Below, one piece after another: positions 7,543-15,341 of a stretch of DNA of 64,000 bases (positions within the stretch are counted from its first letter, which is position 1; each line of letters opens with the position of its first letter). The translations under genes were made by a program, and so were the position numbers. Origin of the DNA: a virus; the IMG/VR virus record IMGVR_UViG_3300045963_000147, positions 1-64,000 of that record. The stretch is one strand, 5' to 3'. The notes under the pieces were generated by a model, which was given only the letters and a program-made list of their open reading frames with translations, searched no databases and was not told the DNA's origin.

Positions 7543-8939
7543 GCTGTCACCTTGCCGCGCGTCTTCTTGGCCGGCGGTGGGGCGGTATTGACCGCGAACA
7601 TCTCCAACAGGTTCTTCATGCGCCCGTCCTTGTTCATGCAGTTTTCGTAGACCCACTCGTCCTTCGTGCCCTCGGCGATGACGACGATCGTCTCAGTCTT
7701 CTCGGTCTGGCCGATACGCCGTTGACGCGACGAGGCCTGGACGAACTGGGATGCGATGTGCGTCGGCGAGGCCCAGATCGTCGAGGTGCCACGGGTCAGG
7801 GTCAGGCCGTGGCCCACGGTCTTGGGGTGAGCGAACAGCACGTCGTACTGGCCGCGCTGGTAGCGCTGCACGATGTCGAACCGGTCGTCGTCGCTGGTGT
7901 CGCCGTCGAACACGGCGTAGCTCAGGCTGCGCTTGTCGGCCTCGGCCACCAGGAGGTCGCGCTGGTGCTTCCACAGGAATAGCACGAGCGGGTGCTTGCG
8001 CTGCTCGCAGAGGTCGAGGATCAGCTCATAGCGGCTGGTGTCCAGGACGACGTACTTGTCGGGTGACGTGTAGACCGCACCAGAGGCCACCTGGAGCAGT
8101 TTGGTGGCCACGGCAGCGGCGTTGACGGCCGTGAGCCCGCCGAGCTTGTTCAGCTCCAGCACGCGGGTCGTCTCCAGCTCCATGTACGCCTTCTTCTGCG
8201 TCGAGGACATCTCGTACATCAGCGGGTACTGGTGGTTCTCGGGGATGTCGGCGCAGTCGTCCAGGCGGTGTCGGACGACGATGTCGGCGAGCAGGCCGAA
8301 GACCGCTTCCTCGGCGCCGTCCTTGTCGCGCCACTGGACCATCTTGCTGTCCTTGCCGACCTGGACCGGCGTAGCCACGGACTGCCGGAACGGGAAGTAC
8401 AGCTTGCCCAGGCGCTGCCCGCCGTCGAGCAGCAGGGCCTGATGCCACACGTCGACGATCGTGTTGTCGTTGGGCGTGGCCGTCATGCACGTGCGGTACT
8501 TGAAGTGCTTGATGATCTTCAAGAGCGCCCGGCTGCGCTTGCTGTTGTAGTGCTTGAAGAACTCGGACTCGTCGATGACGATTTCGTCGAACTTCTTGAA
8601 GAAGGCCGGCGACTTCTTGCCGAGCCAGTTCACGGCGTCGTGGTTGGTGATGTAGACGTCGACGTCCTTGGCGAACGCAGCTTCACGGTTGGCCGCGGTG
8701 GCGACAGATGTGGTGATGGTCGGAGCGAACTTCTTGAAATCGCTCTCCCACACCGAGCGCAGAGTCGAGCGCAGGCCCAGAACGAGCAGCCGGCCGGCTT
8801 TCTTGGCCTTGCGTTTGGCGAAGCGGAAGATGCGCACGCCGGTCTTGCCTGTGCCTGCATCGGAGCAGTCGAAGACGATGTCAGTCGTGTCGTTGTGCTT
8901 CAGGCTGACGAGCTGGTGAGCGTAGGGTTTGAAGGTCAT
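7539..8939 (-). CDS. SF2 DNA helicase/ATPase, SNF2-like
   Basis: The product has 466 residues from ATG 8939 (MTFKPYAHQLVSLKHND). A Q-like motif precedes Walker A DAGTGKT (residues 27-33). The Walker B motif is VIDESEFF (Asp123-Glu124-Ser-Glu), then CMTATPNDN as motif III, GHGLTLTRG as motif V and QASSRQRRIGQTEKT as motif VI. The layout matches SNF2/DEAD-like helicases that phages use to open or remodel DNA. The SNF2-type RIGQ box is clear. It overlaps the genes on both sides by four bases. Confidence 0.92.
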   Translation of the reverse strand: MTFKPYAHQLVSLKHNDTTDIVFDCSDAGTGKTGVRIFRFAKRKAKKAGRLLVLGLRSTLRSVWESDFKKFAPTITTSVATAANREAAFAKDVDVYITNHDAVNWLGKKSPAFFKKFDEIVIDESEFFKHYNSKRSRALLKIIKHFKYRTCMTATPNDNTIVDVWHQALLLDGGQRLGKLYFPFRQSVATPVQVGKDSKMVQWRDKDGAEEAVFGLLADIVVRHRLDDCADIPENHQYPLMYEMSSTQKKAYMELETTRVLELNKLGGLTAVNAAAVATKLLQVASGAVYTSPDKYVVLDTSRYELILDLCEQRKHPLVLFLWKHQRDLLVAEADKRSLSYAVFDGDTSDDDRFDIVQRYQRGQYDVLFAHPKTVGHGLTLTRGTSTIWASPTHIASQFVQASSRQRRIGQTEKTETIVVIAEGTKDEWVYENCMNKDGRMKNLLEMFAVNTAPPPAKKTRGKVTA

Positions 8940-9196
8940 TGGGTTAGTTTCTCCGTGACCATGAGAACGGTGTATGCGTCGATGAGCTGACGGCACATCG
9001 ACACGATGCTGCGGGTGTTGTGGACAGTGCCGGTGGCTTGTTCAAGCCAGCGCACTTGGGACTCTTCGACCTGGATGTGGTTCTCTAGGTTTGCTTGAAT
9101 CTGTTTGGCGTATCCGCTGGCGTAGGCGATGAACTGGCTGTCGTAGGGGACCGGGACGAAGTTCTTCGACATGGCCAACTTGGACACTCCGCTCAT
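8936..9196 (-). CDS. Small protein with C-terminal VTEKLTQ peptide
   Basis: The product has 86 residues (MSGVSKLAMSKNFVPVPYDS...). ATG 9196 overlaps the stop of the nuclease gene (ATGA); a second ATG at residue 9 is possible. It is mainly helical, and its end DAYTVLMVTEKLTQ carries the recurring VTxKLT peptide. It sits between a RecB-like nuclease and an SF2 helicase. Function unknown. Confidence 0.6.
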   Translation of the reverse strand: MSGVSKLAMSKNFVPVPYDSQFIAYASGYAKQIQANLENHIQVEESQVRWLEQATGTVHNTRSIVSMCRQLIDAYTVLMVTEKLTQ

Positions 9197-9918
9197 CTCT
9201 GAACCCCGTCCTTGCACTGACCGCCGTTCCAGGGGCCGTACTGGCACCACTTGCAGGAGTGGATGTTTGGGTTGGGCGACCAGTCCTCGTTGCTGGTCAG
9301 CGCGTGGCCGCGCCGGTCCCAGTTCGCCTTGAAGCGCAGAATCTGGCTGCGCGTGAAGGTGGCCGGCGTGATCTGGTCCTGGTCGAGGTACCACAGCTCG
9401 GTCGTCACTTCCTCCAGCTCGGGGTAGCGCAGCACGGCGTTGAGCGCGTAGAGCTGAGTCTGCTCGGCGTGCTTGATTTCGTTGCCGAACTTCTTGCCCG
9501 TCTTGTAGTCAATGACGATGGCGCTGTACTCGTTGGGGAACACGATGGCGTCGACCTTGCTGCGGTGCCAGCCGGTGCGCCACTCGGTTGGCGACCACTC
9601 CTCGTCCATCGCCCACTCGCCTTCGAGGCTCACCTTGCCCAGGCTGAACAGGTGGCGAAGCTGATCGAACTCGGGTGCGAAGGCGCGCATCTCGCCGATC
9701 TGCTTGGTGACCTTCCCGTTCACGAATTCTTCGGCGTGGGTGTGGACCCGGGTACCGCGGTCGTTGGCGTGTTCCAGCTTGCCTGGAGGCAACGGACGGT
9801 CAGGCTCAGGGACACGGTCGAGGTGCTTGAGCTTGGCCAGGAAGCGGCAGCGCTCGAAGTCGCTGAGCTTGCTGTGGCTCCAGCTCGTGACACGAACGGG
9901 GAAGGGCTTGGTTGCCAT
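9193..9918 (-). CDS. RecB/Cas4-like nuclease with Cys cluster
   Basis: The product has 241 residues. It has the PD-(D/E)XK core: His59/His61 in GTRVHTHAEEF, Asp123 in KVDAIVF, Asp137-x-Lys139 in VIDYKTGK, and Gln153 in QTQLYAL. Cys24 with Cys222, Cys225 and Cys235 at the C-terminus (SCKWCQYGPWNGGQC) has the spacing of the 4Fe-4S cluster in Cas4 and AddB-type nucleases. Such phage enzymes trim DNA ends in recombination and replication. It is unlike CRISPR Cas4 in context, as no repeat array is present. It follows a small acidic gene and a promoter-like motif. Confidence 0.88.
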   Translation of the reverse strand: MATKPFPVRVTSWSHSKLSDFERCRFLAKLKHLDRVPEPDRPLPPGKLEHANDRGTRVHTHAEEFVNGKVTKQIGEMRAFAPEFDQLRHLFSLGKVSLEGEWAMDEEWSPTEWRTGWHRSKVDAIVFPNEYSAIVIDYKTGKKFGNEIKHAEQTQLYALNAVLRYPELEEVTTELWYLDQDQITPATFTRSQILRFKANWDRRGHALTSNEDWSPNPNIHSCKWCQYGPWNGGQCKDGVQR

Positions 9919-9939
9919 CGGGAGAGCCTTGAGGGTTGG

Positions 9940-9966
9940 TAGATCGAAGAAAGAGCTTAGACTAAA
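9940..9966 (-). promoter_or_regulatory. TCTAAG promoter/operator-like motif
   Basis: On the minus strand AGTCTAAGCTCTTTCTTCG is followed by ATCTACC in the gap before the nuclease start. It combines the TCTAAG core of the sites at 4265 and 19830 with the TTCGATCTA string of the site at 13955. It overlaps the stop codon of the preceding gene. Confidence 0.4.
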
Positions 9967-10163
9967 ACGCCGTCCTCGTCGAACTCATCGTCGGCCAAGC
10001 GCTCATCGACGTATTCGTCGGAGTGGAGATAGTCGTTCTCGGCTTCGAGCTGCTCATAAATCCAGTCGGCGAAGCGACACAGGAGGGCCTGGAGGTCGTT
10101 CTCCAGGTCTGCGTCGTAGTAGGCCCTGCTGCCGTCACCCTCGAACTCGATGCTGACGCTCAT
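9957..10163 (-). CDS. Small acidic protein
   Basis: The product has 68 residues and is strongly acidic (ENDYLHSDEYVDERLADDEFDEDG at the C-terminal end, broken only by few neutral residues). The first half has a helix ENDLQALLCRFADWIYEQLE. Such small acidic phage proteins often mimic DNA or bind host enzymes, but here that is only a possibility. It lies upstream of the RecB-like nuclease. Confidence 0.6.
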   Translation of the reverse strand: MSVSIEFEGDGSRAYYDADLENDLQALLCRFADWIYEQLEAENDYLHSDEYVDERLADDEFDEDGVLV

Positions 10164-10200
10164 CGTCCCTGAGTGGCTGTAGTGCCCAGAGGTTGTGATT

Positions 10201-10407
10201 TCAGCGCCGACGTGCGCTCAACGATTCGTGGCATTCGAAGGTCTCCAGGTAAGTGCGCAGCTCGATGGTGCGGGTCTGCACCAGCTCTTCGGCCTGCTGG
10301 ATCGCTGCCGCGCCGCCATTGCGGCTGTTGGCGATGAGGCGCTGACAGCGCGCGGTGGCGAGCATGCTGGCGAGGCGCATGACCTCGGTGATCTGGGTGG
10401 GGGTCAA
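10201..10407 (-). CDS. Small helical protein, TTG start
   Basis: The product has 68 residues (start residue then TPTQITEVMRLASMLATARC...). The TTG at 10407 overlaps the stop of the VWA gene as TTGA, matching the ATGA overlaps elsewhere, and AGGA lies upstream. There is no earlier ATG in phase outside the VWA gene. It is helical and carries four Arg residues near its end. Function unknown. Confidence 0.55.
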   Translation of the reverse strand: MTPTQITEVMRLASMLATARCQRLIANSRNGGAAAIQQAEELVQTRTIELRTYLETFECHESLSARRR

Positions 10408-11525
10408 AGTTCGATCCTGATGGTTTCGCCAAAGGGCGCGATGATGTCTGTCGTCATCACCCACATGACGGGATAGGGAGGAGGTTCTTTCGGGAACGTG
10501 CCCTCACCGTCGGTGAGGTAGATCATGCAGGCCGGCTTCAAATCCTTGTCCCGCACGTACTTGAACGGCGGGCGGAAGTCTGTGCCGCCGCCGCCGCACA
10601 TCTTGTAGGTCGGCTCGTCGAACTCGCCGAACTCGTCGACGCGGTTGACTCGCGCGTCGCAGTAGATGTTGATCATGCGCTGCGGCCGGCACTGGTTCTT
10701 GATGGCCGTCAGCTCAGCGCCGAACACGTTGAGGGTGTGCTGGTCGATCGAGCCGCTGGTGTCGATGTCGTTGACGATCAGGCCCATCGCCTCGCTGTAG
10801 AGGCTGGGCATGATGATGCCGAAGGCCAGCATGCGGCGGTTCGGCCGCGACCAGGAGTAGTCGTTCTTGGTGTGCTCGGTGGCGAAGCGGCGCAGGCGCT
10901 CCTGCCAGGACACTTTGTTCGTCTGGAGCTGCTCGACAAAGCGCTCCATGGACTTTGGCAACGTGCCCTGCTTTTTGCACTCGTTGGCTGCGCTGCTGAC
11001 CGCCATCTCCCAGTCGATCTTGTTCTTTTCCATGGCGTCGGCGTCACCCTCACCGGCGCGCATCTCGTCGAGCGCACCCCATCCGCCTTCACCATCAGGG
11101 CCTTTGCCGTCAGGATCGCCGTCAGGTAGCAGGGTGTAGACGTGGTCTGCACTCATGCCGTTGTAGGCTGAGTTGAAGAGCCACGTCTTGCCGATCGACA
11201 GGTTGTCGCGCTTGAGGTTTGCGTTGATCACGTAGTCGCAGGCCGCGTTCCATTTCTTCGGAATTCGGCTCTCGGTGCGGTTCATGTGATCCAGCATGCA
11301 GTGCTGGACCTCGTGCGCCCACAGAGACGGGACGAGTTCTTCGTCGAGCTTGTTGATGAAGTCGGGGTTGTAGTAGAGCGTGGTGTTGCTGACGCAGGCC
11401 GTCGGGATTGACCTGTCCTGCTGCTTCACAAGACGCAGGCTCAGGATGCCGTAGAACGGGTGCTCGATGTACAGAGCGATCCGGCCGCGGGTGAGTTTGT
11501 CTTCAGCTTCTTGGTCGTGGTTCAT
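10404..11525 (-). CDS. VWA-like protein with zincin-like metallopeptidase domain
   Basis: The product has 373 residues from ATG 11525 (MNHDQEAEDKLTRGR). An N-terminal domain contains the metallopeptidase motif AHEVQH (His71-Glu72-x-x-His75). A C-terminal von Willebrand A-like domain contains the metal-binding motif DIDTSGSI (Asp255, Ser257, Ser259) and LTDGEG. This pairing is the DUF2201 arrangement. Proteins of this type work with MoxR AAA+ ATPases, and one is encoded 2 kb upstream in the same operon. The likely role is ATP-driven insertion or remodelling of a target protein or a metal centre; the target is unknown. Confidence 0.85.
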   Translation of the reverse strand: MNHDQEAEDKLTRGRIALYIEHPFYGILSLRLVKQQDRSIPTACVSNTTLYYNPDFINKLDEELVPSLWAHEVQHCMLDHMNRTESRIPKKWNAACDYVINANLKRDNLSIGKTWLFNSAYNGMSADHVYTLLPDGDPDGKGPDGEGGWGALDEMRAGEGDADAMEKNKIDWEMAVSSAANECKKQGTLPKSMERFVEQLQTNKVSWQERLRRFATEHTKNDYSWSRPNRRMLAFGIIMPSLYSEAMGLIVNDIDTSGSIDQHTLNVFGAELTAIKNQCRPQRMINIYCDARVNRVDEFGEFDEPTYKMCGGGGTDFRPPFKYVRDKDLKPACMIYLTDGEGTFPKEPPPYPVMWVMTTDIIAPFGETIRIEL

Positions 11526-11722
11526 CGTGTGAGCTTCAAAGTGACGACCTTGGCGCGCAGTTCTTGCCAAGTCGGGATGTCGATCTTCTGCACAACGCGC
11601 CACCACCACTCCCGCCACTCGGGATCTTTCTGGAGGTACATGTAGTGCAGGTTCTTCCAGGCCTTGTTGTTGTGGCTGAGTTCGAACAGTGCCTGGGCGA
11701 TCAGGGCCTCGTCTTCAGACAT
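11522..11722 (-). CDS. Small protein with C-terminal VTLKLTR peptide
   Basis: The product has 66 residues (MSEDEALIAQALFELSHNNK...). ATG 11722 is chosen because it overlaps the preceding stop only slightly; an ATG at 11740 is possible. It has many aromatics (WKNLHYMYLQ, WREWWWRVVQ) and ends VVTLKLTR, the recurring C-terminal peptide. It lies between the VWA gene and the larger gene at 11715-12548 and overlaps the VWA start (ATGA), so it may be part of the same complex. Confidence 0.6.
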   Translation of the reverse strand: MSEDEALIAQALFELSHNNKAWKNLHYMYLQKDPEWREWWWRVVQKIDIPTWQELRAKVVTLKLTR

Positions 11723-12548
11723 ACCCCGCCATCTTGGCAACGATGGCGTCGGCGGCGTCGGCCGTGCGCTGGCGCGTGGTCGGGCTGGTGCGCAGCGCGT
11801 CGGGGTGGGGCAGCATGGCGTCCAGGTCTGCGGCCAGTTCAGTGATGAACGGGTCGTTCGTCAGGTTCAGGCCGGGCAGGCAGGCGATGAGATTCTTCGC
11901 GTTGTTCACGAGGCTGTCGAAGATGCGCGGGTCTTCCTTGTTCAGCGTCTCGCTGATGTGCTTGACCTGATCGTGAATGCGGCTGTACACGTCCTTCATC
12001 GCGAGTTCGAACTTGCGGTCGTTCTCGGCGGTGAGTTCGGCGCGGATGATGGCCGCTGCCTCGTTGCCGACGTCGACCCGGAAGTCCTTGGCGTCGGGGA
12101 TGGGCTTCATGAACATCTTGATGGCGAACTTGTCGCCGATGACCGACGGGTCCGGGAAGTCCTTGGGGTCGTACATCGAGCCCAGCCGGCCGCGCGCACC
12201 GTTCACCAAGCTGGGGTAGAGGGCGATGAACTCACGGCGCAGTTGTTCGTCGGCCAGCTTCAGCTTGCTGTGCGTCTGGGTGTACTCGGGGAACAGGGCC
12301 GAGGGCAGCAGGCGGTCGCCGTCGTCTTCCCATGGCAGAGCGAGTCGGTAGTGGTTGGCGCGCATGGCGCTCTCGGACTTCTTCAGCGCAGCCAAGTGAG
12401 CCTTGTCGACCAGGGTCTTGCGGAAGTCGCCGGCGTCGTCGGTGGCCCCATGGGCGCGCGTCACTTCACGGGTGACCTTCTTGTCGGTCTTCTTCGCTGC
12501 CCACCGGGAGATGGACAGGTTGACGAGCATGGCTTTGTTCTGGAGCAT
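11715..12548 (-). CDS. Unknown protein of the MoxR/VWA module (DUF3150-like)
   Basis: The product has 277 residues, mostly helical. It starts MLQNKAMLVNLSISRWAAKK, has a TRAHGATDDAGDFRKTLV segment, a central LPWEDDGDRLLPSALFPEY and a C-terminal helix bundle. Phage operons with a CbbQ/MoxR ATPase and a VWA protein commonly include a protein of this size and start (NLSISxWxAxKxDKK...V), annotated as DUF3150; that match is by recollection and should be checked. It probably supplies the third component or the substrate adaptor of the ATPase complex. Confidence 0.55.
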   Translation of the reverse strand: MLQNKAMLVNLSISRWAAKKTDKKVTREVTRAHGATDDAGDFRKTLVDKAHLAALKKSESAMRANHYRLALPWEDDGDRLLPSALFPEYTQTHSKLKLADEQLRREFIALYPSLVNGARGRLGSMYDPKDFPDPSVIGDKFAIKMFMKPIPDAKDFRVDVGNEAAAIIRAELTAENDRKFELAMKDVYSRIHDQVKHISETLNKEDPRIFDSLVNNAKNLIACLPGLNLTNDPFITELAADLDAMLPHPDALRTSPTTRQRTADAADAIVAKMAGYV

Positions 12549-12554
12549 GAGGGT

Positions 12555-12836
12555 TCACCTTGTGAGCTTTGCCGTTGTGATGGCGACGATGAATACGCGC
12601 ATGGCTTTGAGGGCCATCTTGTCGCCCTTGAGGGCGGCGGTGTGCGTGTCGTAGAGCGAGCCGTTGATCTGGTTGAACGGAGAGACTTTGTTGAACCAGA
12701 GGTCCACAAAAGTCTGTTGAGCCACGTTCACCGCCATCGCGTACTCAATGAACGAGTTGAACGGCTTCTTCCAAAGCCAGTCAGGCGGCTCGTACGCCTT
12801 TACACACCAAGCATCTTCTGGTTCTTCAGACACCAT
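12555..12836 (-). CDS. Small protein with C-terminal AKLTR peptide
   Basis: The product has 93 residues, starting MVSEEPEDAWCVKAYEPPDW. Its start overlaps the end of the MoxR gene by 37 bases. It contains WLWKKPFNSFIEYAMAVNVA and a basic helix that ends VAITTAKLTR. The last residues match the recurring VTxKLTR peptide. It lies inside the MoxR/VWA module. Function unknown. Confidence 0.55.
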   Translation of the reverse strand: MVSEEPEDAWCVKAYEPPDWLWKKPFNSFIEYAMAVNVAQQTFVDLWFNKVSPFNQINGSLYDTHTAALKGDKMALKAMRVFIVAITTAKLTR

Positions 12837-13798
12837 GCGACGTACTCCTTGATGCCGGTGATGTTCGCGTCCTTGATGACGACGTGGCGGTTGAACACCA
12901 TCTGAATCTCGTCAGGCAGGCGCGACACGTACAGCATCATTCGCGTGTAGTTGCTGGCCTTCGTCTTGTCGACCAGTGTCGTGATGACGGCGTGCATCAC
13001 CGGCTGCGAACCGGGCAGCTTGGCCTCCTTCGGGTTCAGCAGGATGCTGTCGATGTCGGGCATGTCCTTCAGGTCTTTGATGAACCCGTAGAACTCGACG
13101 CCAGCGCCCTCGCCGATCGTGCCCTTGATCAGCTCGATCTTCGTGGCCAGCTTGTACTTGTCGTTCTTGAAGAGCTTGTCCACGGTGTACCAAGCGCGCG
13201 GTGAGGGGAAGGCCCGCGGATTGACGGCAGGGTCGAACACGTGCAGCGCTGCGGTCTTCGTGCGCAGGTAGGCGCGGATGTACGGGTGGATGTCATCGGC
13301 GCTGGCGCGGCGCTGGAAGTCCTCGGCGTCCAGCTCGTAGTCGATGTGCAGCAGCCGGTTGTTCAGCGGCGCCGGCATGGTGTGGATCACGCCGCGGTCA
13401 CCGACCGTGTTGCCGGCAGCGACAAGGCCGCAGTTGTCGGGCAGCTCGTAGTTGCCGATGCGGCGGTCCAGGATGAGCTGGTAGGCCGTGGCCAGGACGC
13501 TGGGGTGGGCAGCGTTCATCTCGTCGAGGAACAGGATCGACGGCTTGGCGTTCGGCTTGGGCAGGAAGTCCGGCGGGTACCAGCACATCTGCTTGGTCTT
13601 CGCGTCGGGCATCGGGAAGCCGCGGAAGTCGACCTCGCTGAGCTGGCTCATGCGGACGTCGATGAACGACCTTGCCATGGACTCGGTGGTCTGCTTCACG
13701 ACCGACGACTTGCCGATGCCGGACTTGCCGTGGATGAAGACGGAGATGCCGTCGTTGATGAGTTCGGGCAGGGCAATGGCGACTTCAGAGGGTTTCAT
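12800..13798 (-). CDS. MoxR/CbbQ-type AAA+ ATPase
   Basis: The product has 332 residues. Walker A is HGKSGIGKSS (residues 23-32), Walker B is ILFLDEMN (Asp92-Glu93), sensor 1 is VAAGNTVGDRG (Asn130), and an arginine near PLNNRLLHIDY is a candidate arginine finger. The short N-terminus and lack of extra domains fit the CbbQ/NorQ/MoxR family, which works with VWA-domain partners as a chaperone-like machine. The VWA partner is downstream in the same operon. As MoxR-VWA systems are uncommon in phages of this class, the target is of interest. Confidence 0.92.
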   Translation of the reverse strand: MKPSEVAIALPELINDGISVFIHGKSGIGKSSVVKQTTESMARSFIDVRMSQLSEVDFRGFPMPDAKTKQMCWYPPDFLPKPNAKPSILFLDEMNAAHPSVLATAYQLILDRRIGNYELPDNCGLVAAGNTVGDRGVIHTMPAPLNNRLLHIDYELDAEDFQRRASADDIHPYIRAYLRTKTAALHVFDPAVNPRAFPSPRAWYTVDKLFKNDKYKLATKIELIKGTIGEGAGVEFYGFIKDLKDMPDIDSILLNPKEAKLPGSQPVMHAVITTLVDKTKASNYTRMMLYVSRLPDEIQMVFNRHVVIKDANITGIKEYVAWCLKNQKMLGV

Positions 13799-13808
13799 CG
13801 AGTGGTGC

Positions 13809-13949
13809 TCAGTTGAAGGATTCGGGGAAGGCGTAGCCGATCGTGAAGAACATGAGGGTCACGATCAGGCCGGCCAGGAGGAAGTCGAGGACGTACTGGC
13901 GGTAGCGAGCGCGTCGCGAACGGGTGCGGTTGAGGAAGATTGGGCGCAT
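13809..13949 (-). CDS. Small single-pass membrane protein
   Basis: The product has 46 residues and is easily missed. It starts MRPIFLNRTRSRRARYRQ, a basic leader, followed by the hydrophobic segment VLDFLLAGLIVTLMFFTIGY (residues 20-39) and a short tail. The basic-in rule suggests the N-terminus is inside. It starts directly at a promoter-like motif and sits just upstream of the MoxR gene. It may anchor the MoxR/VWA complex or act alone on the host membrane; neither is shown. Confidence 0.6.
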   Translation of the reverse strand: MRPIFLNRTRSRRARYRQYVLDFLLAGLIVTLMFFTIGYAFPESFN

Positions 13950-13972
13950 AGATCGAAGATAGATCGTAGAGG
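13947..13972 (-). promoter_or_regulatory. Promoter/operator-like motif before MoxR unit
   Basis: On the minus strand CTCTACGATCTATCTTCG is followed by ATCTATG with the start codon in the last three bases. It differs from the site at 473-498 at only a few positions and, like that site, follows a hairpin. It probably starts the leftward MoxR/VWA unit. Confidence 0.45.
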
Positions 13973-13985
13973 TTGAGACGCAGAG

Positions 13986-14009
13986 ATGGCCAATAGGAAT
14001 TGGCTATCA
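13986..14009 (-). terminator. Hairpin after small-gene cluster
   Basis: A ten-base stem formed by GATGGCCAAT and AATTGGCTATC-type arms (one G-T pair) overlaps the stop of the gene ending at 14007. No strong T-run follows on the minus strand, so it may attenuate rather than stop transcription. Confidence 0.35.
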
Positions 14010-14210
14010 GGTGATCGTCGGCGTGCGAATCGTTTTGGCGCACCATTCGACGGTGGAGTTCCAAGTTTGGTCGAAGGCTTCGTCGCACACCCTCGCGCAC
14101 CGCTCGCGCTCTTCAGCGACCCGCGCGTCACCGTACGCTTGGATGGCTTCGAGTTCGAGCTTCGTCCAGGTGTAGGTGTGTGGCTCGGGGTGGCCTGGAA
14201 GCGGGATCAC
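14007..14210 (-). CDS. Small hypothetical protein, paralogue of next gene
   Basis: The product has 67 residues (MIPLPGHPEPHTYTWTKLEL...). It shares with the gene at 14207-14479 the start MIPLP, a tyrosine pair, then AYGDARVAEERERCARVC. The two look like a tandem duplication. It has an EExC helix typical of small Burkholderia-type phage proteins. The start overlaps the stop of the preceding gene (ATGA). Function unknown. Confidence 0.55.
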   Translation of the reverse strand: MIPLPGHPEPHTYTWTKLELEAIQAYGDARVAEERERCARVCDEAFDQTWNSTVEWCAKTIRTPTIT

Positions 14211-14479
14211 GGCCAGTCACCTTCAGCGCAAATCGCCTCGATGCAGTCTTCGGCACCACATGCCTCGCTGTCCACAAACGCTTGCTCAAGTTCATCGGCG
14301 TTCTTTGGCTTGCCTTGGTGGTGTGCCTGCACTTTTCGGCACCACTCCAAGCACCGATCGCGCTCTTCCTCCACGCGGGCAGCGGCGTAGGCTCTGACCT
14401 GTGACTCGGTATAGACGCGCTCTGCCTTGACCAGTCCAAGGCGCACTGATAGGTATAGGGGCTCTGGCAGCGGGATCAT
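14207..14479 (-). CDS. Small hypothetical protein, paralogue of 14007-14210
   Basis: The product has 90 residues (MIPLPEPLYLSVRLGLVKAE...). The central AYAAARVEEERDRCLEWCRK matches AYGDARVAEERERCARVC in its neighbour, and an added Cys-rich end (SEACGAEDCIEAICAEGDWP) makes it longer. It is coupled to both neighbours by 4-base overlaps. Function unknown. Confidence 0.55.
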   Translation of the reverse strand: MIPLPEPLYLSVRLGLVKAERVYTESQVRAYAAARVEEERDRCLEWCRKVQAHHQGKPKNADELEQAFVDSEACGAEDCIEAICAEGDWP

Positions 14480-14694
14480 TTCCCACCCCCTGTAGCCCGT
14501 TCGATTTCCTCACGCACGATGCGGCGCACAGCATCTTCTGTCAGGCCGAAGTTGTACGGTTGGGGGCGTGGTTGGAATGGCTGCGAAGGAACCGGCCATT
14601 CTCTGCGCGGAAGATAGCCGCACTTGCACATCGGCCCGACATAGCCCGAGACGCCATCGAACTGCGGAAGGTTGCAGCGGTTGCAGTGATTCAT
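14476..14694 (-). CDS. Small putative zinc-ribbon protein
   Basis: The product has 72 residues. MNHCNRCNLPQFDG with Cys4 and Cys7, and MCKCGYLP with Cys23 and Cys25, could bind one zinc ion. A Pro-rich linker (RREWPVPSQPFQPRPQPYNF) leads to a C-terminal helix LTEDAVRRIVREEIERATGG. It is coupled to both neighbours by ATGA overlaps. It may bind DNA or a protein; unknown. Confidence 0.6.
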   Translation of the reverse strand: MNHCNRCNLPQFDGVSGYVGPMCKCGYLPRREWPVPSQPFQPRPQPYNFGLTEDAVRRIVREEIERATGGGK

Positions 14695-15341
14695 TTCTCA
14701 CCCCCAATCTGCGCCGCAGCGCCAATTCCGTGGGCGGCTTCGACGGCACGGGCGAACTCCACAAACCAAGAGTCCTCATCCTTCCGGTCGAACGGCGTGC
14801 GCCACAACTTCACAATCTCCTGCTTTGTCAGCGGCTGCGCCACCCGCTGCGGGGCGGTGATGGTTGGCGCGCTGAGGGCCTTAACGAGAATCTTTTGGCC
14901 CATCAGCATCGTGAATGGCAGAGCCTCGCGGATGGCGATTCGCAGGCGTTCAGAATCATCGGGCTGCGCTACCCGCTGCGGGGCTGCGAGATAGACGGGC
15001 ACTGAGCGATCCGGGCCGGCTCCATTCCAATGGCGCGGCGAGAATTCACGGTGCAGGCCAAACGCCGAGTGGTATTCGTAGACGTAGCAATAGGGCTCAC
15101 CCTGCGGCTGGGTGGGCTGCGCCAGGACGGCGCGGAGGGCATTCTGTGCCGCCTCGATTTTCTGAACAGCGCGAACATCGTCCCAGTACCCGATTACTTT
15201 GTCGGCTGCGGATAACCAATCGCGCTCAAGATCATGGCGTTTTGGATGGCAGCGAATGTGTTGCAGTAGCTTAAGTGCTTCGTGTGCTGGGTGCAGCGCT
15301 TCCAGTGCCGCCATGCAGGCGGCTCGCTCGTGGTCAGTCAT
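14691..15341 (-). CDS. Hypothetical phage protein, paralogue of 15334-15927
   Basis: The product has 216 residues from ATG 15341 (MTDHERAACMAALEALHPAH). It has the pattern ALEALxP...ALRAVLAQPTQP, a central PYCYVYEYHSAF region with an AAPQRVAQP repeat, and ends in VEFARAVEAAHGIGAAAQIG. The next gene upstream has the same start and the same end layout, so they are paralogues. The AAPQRVAQP and RVAQP repeats suggest linkers between modular segments. Function unknown. Confidence 0.6.
   Translation of the reverse strand: MTDHERAACMAALEALHPAHEALKLLQHIRCHPKRHDLERDWLSAADKVIGYWDDVRAVQKIEAAQNALRAVLAQPTQPQGEPYCYVYEYHSAFGLHREFSPRHWNGAGPDRSVPVYLAAPQRVAQPDDSERLRIAIREALPFTMLMGQKILVKALSAPTITAPQRVAQPLTKQEIVKLWRTPFDRKDEDSWFVEFARAVEAAHGIGAAAQIGGEK

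Noticed and set aside
9193-9918. CRISPR-associated Cas4
   Set aside because: The fold and Cys cluster match, but no CRISPR array or other cas gene is present. A phage recombination nuclease is the simpler reading.
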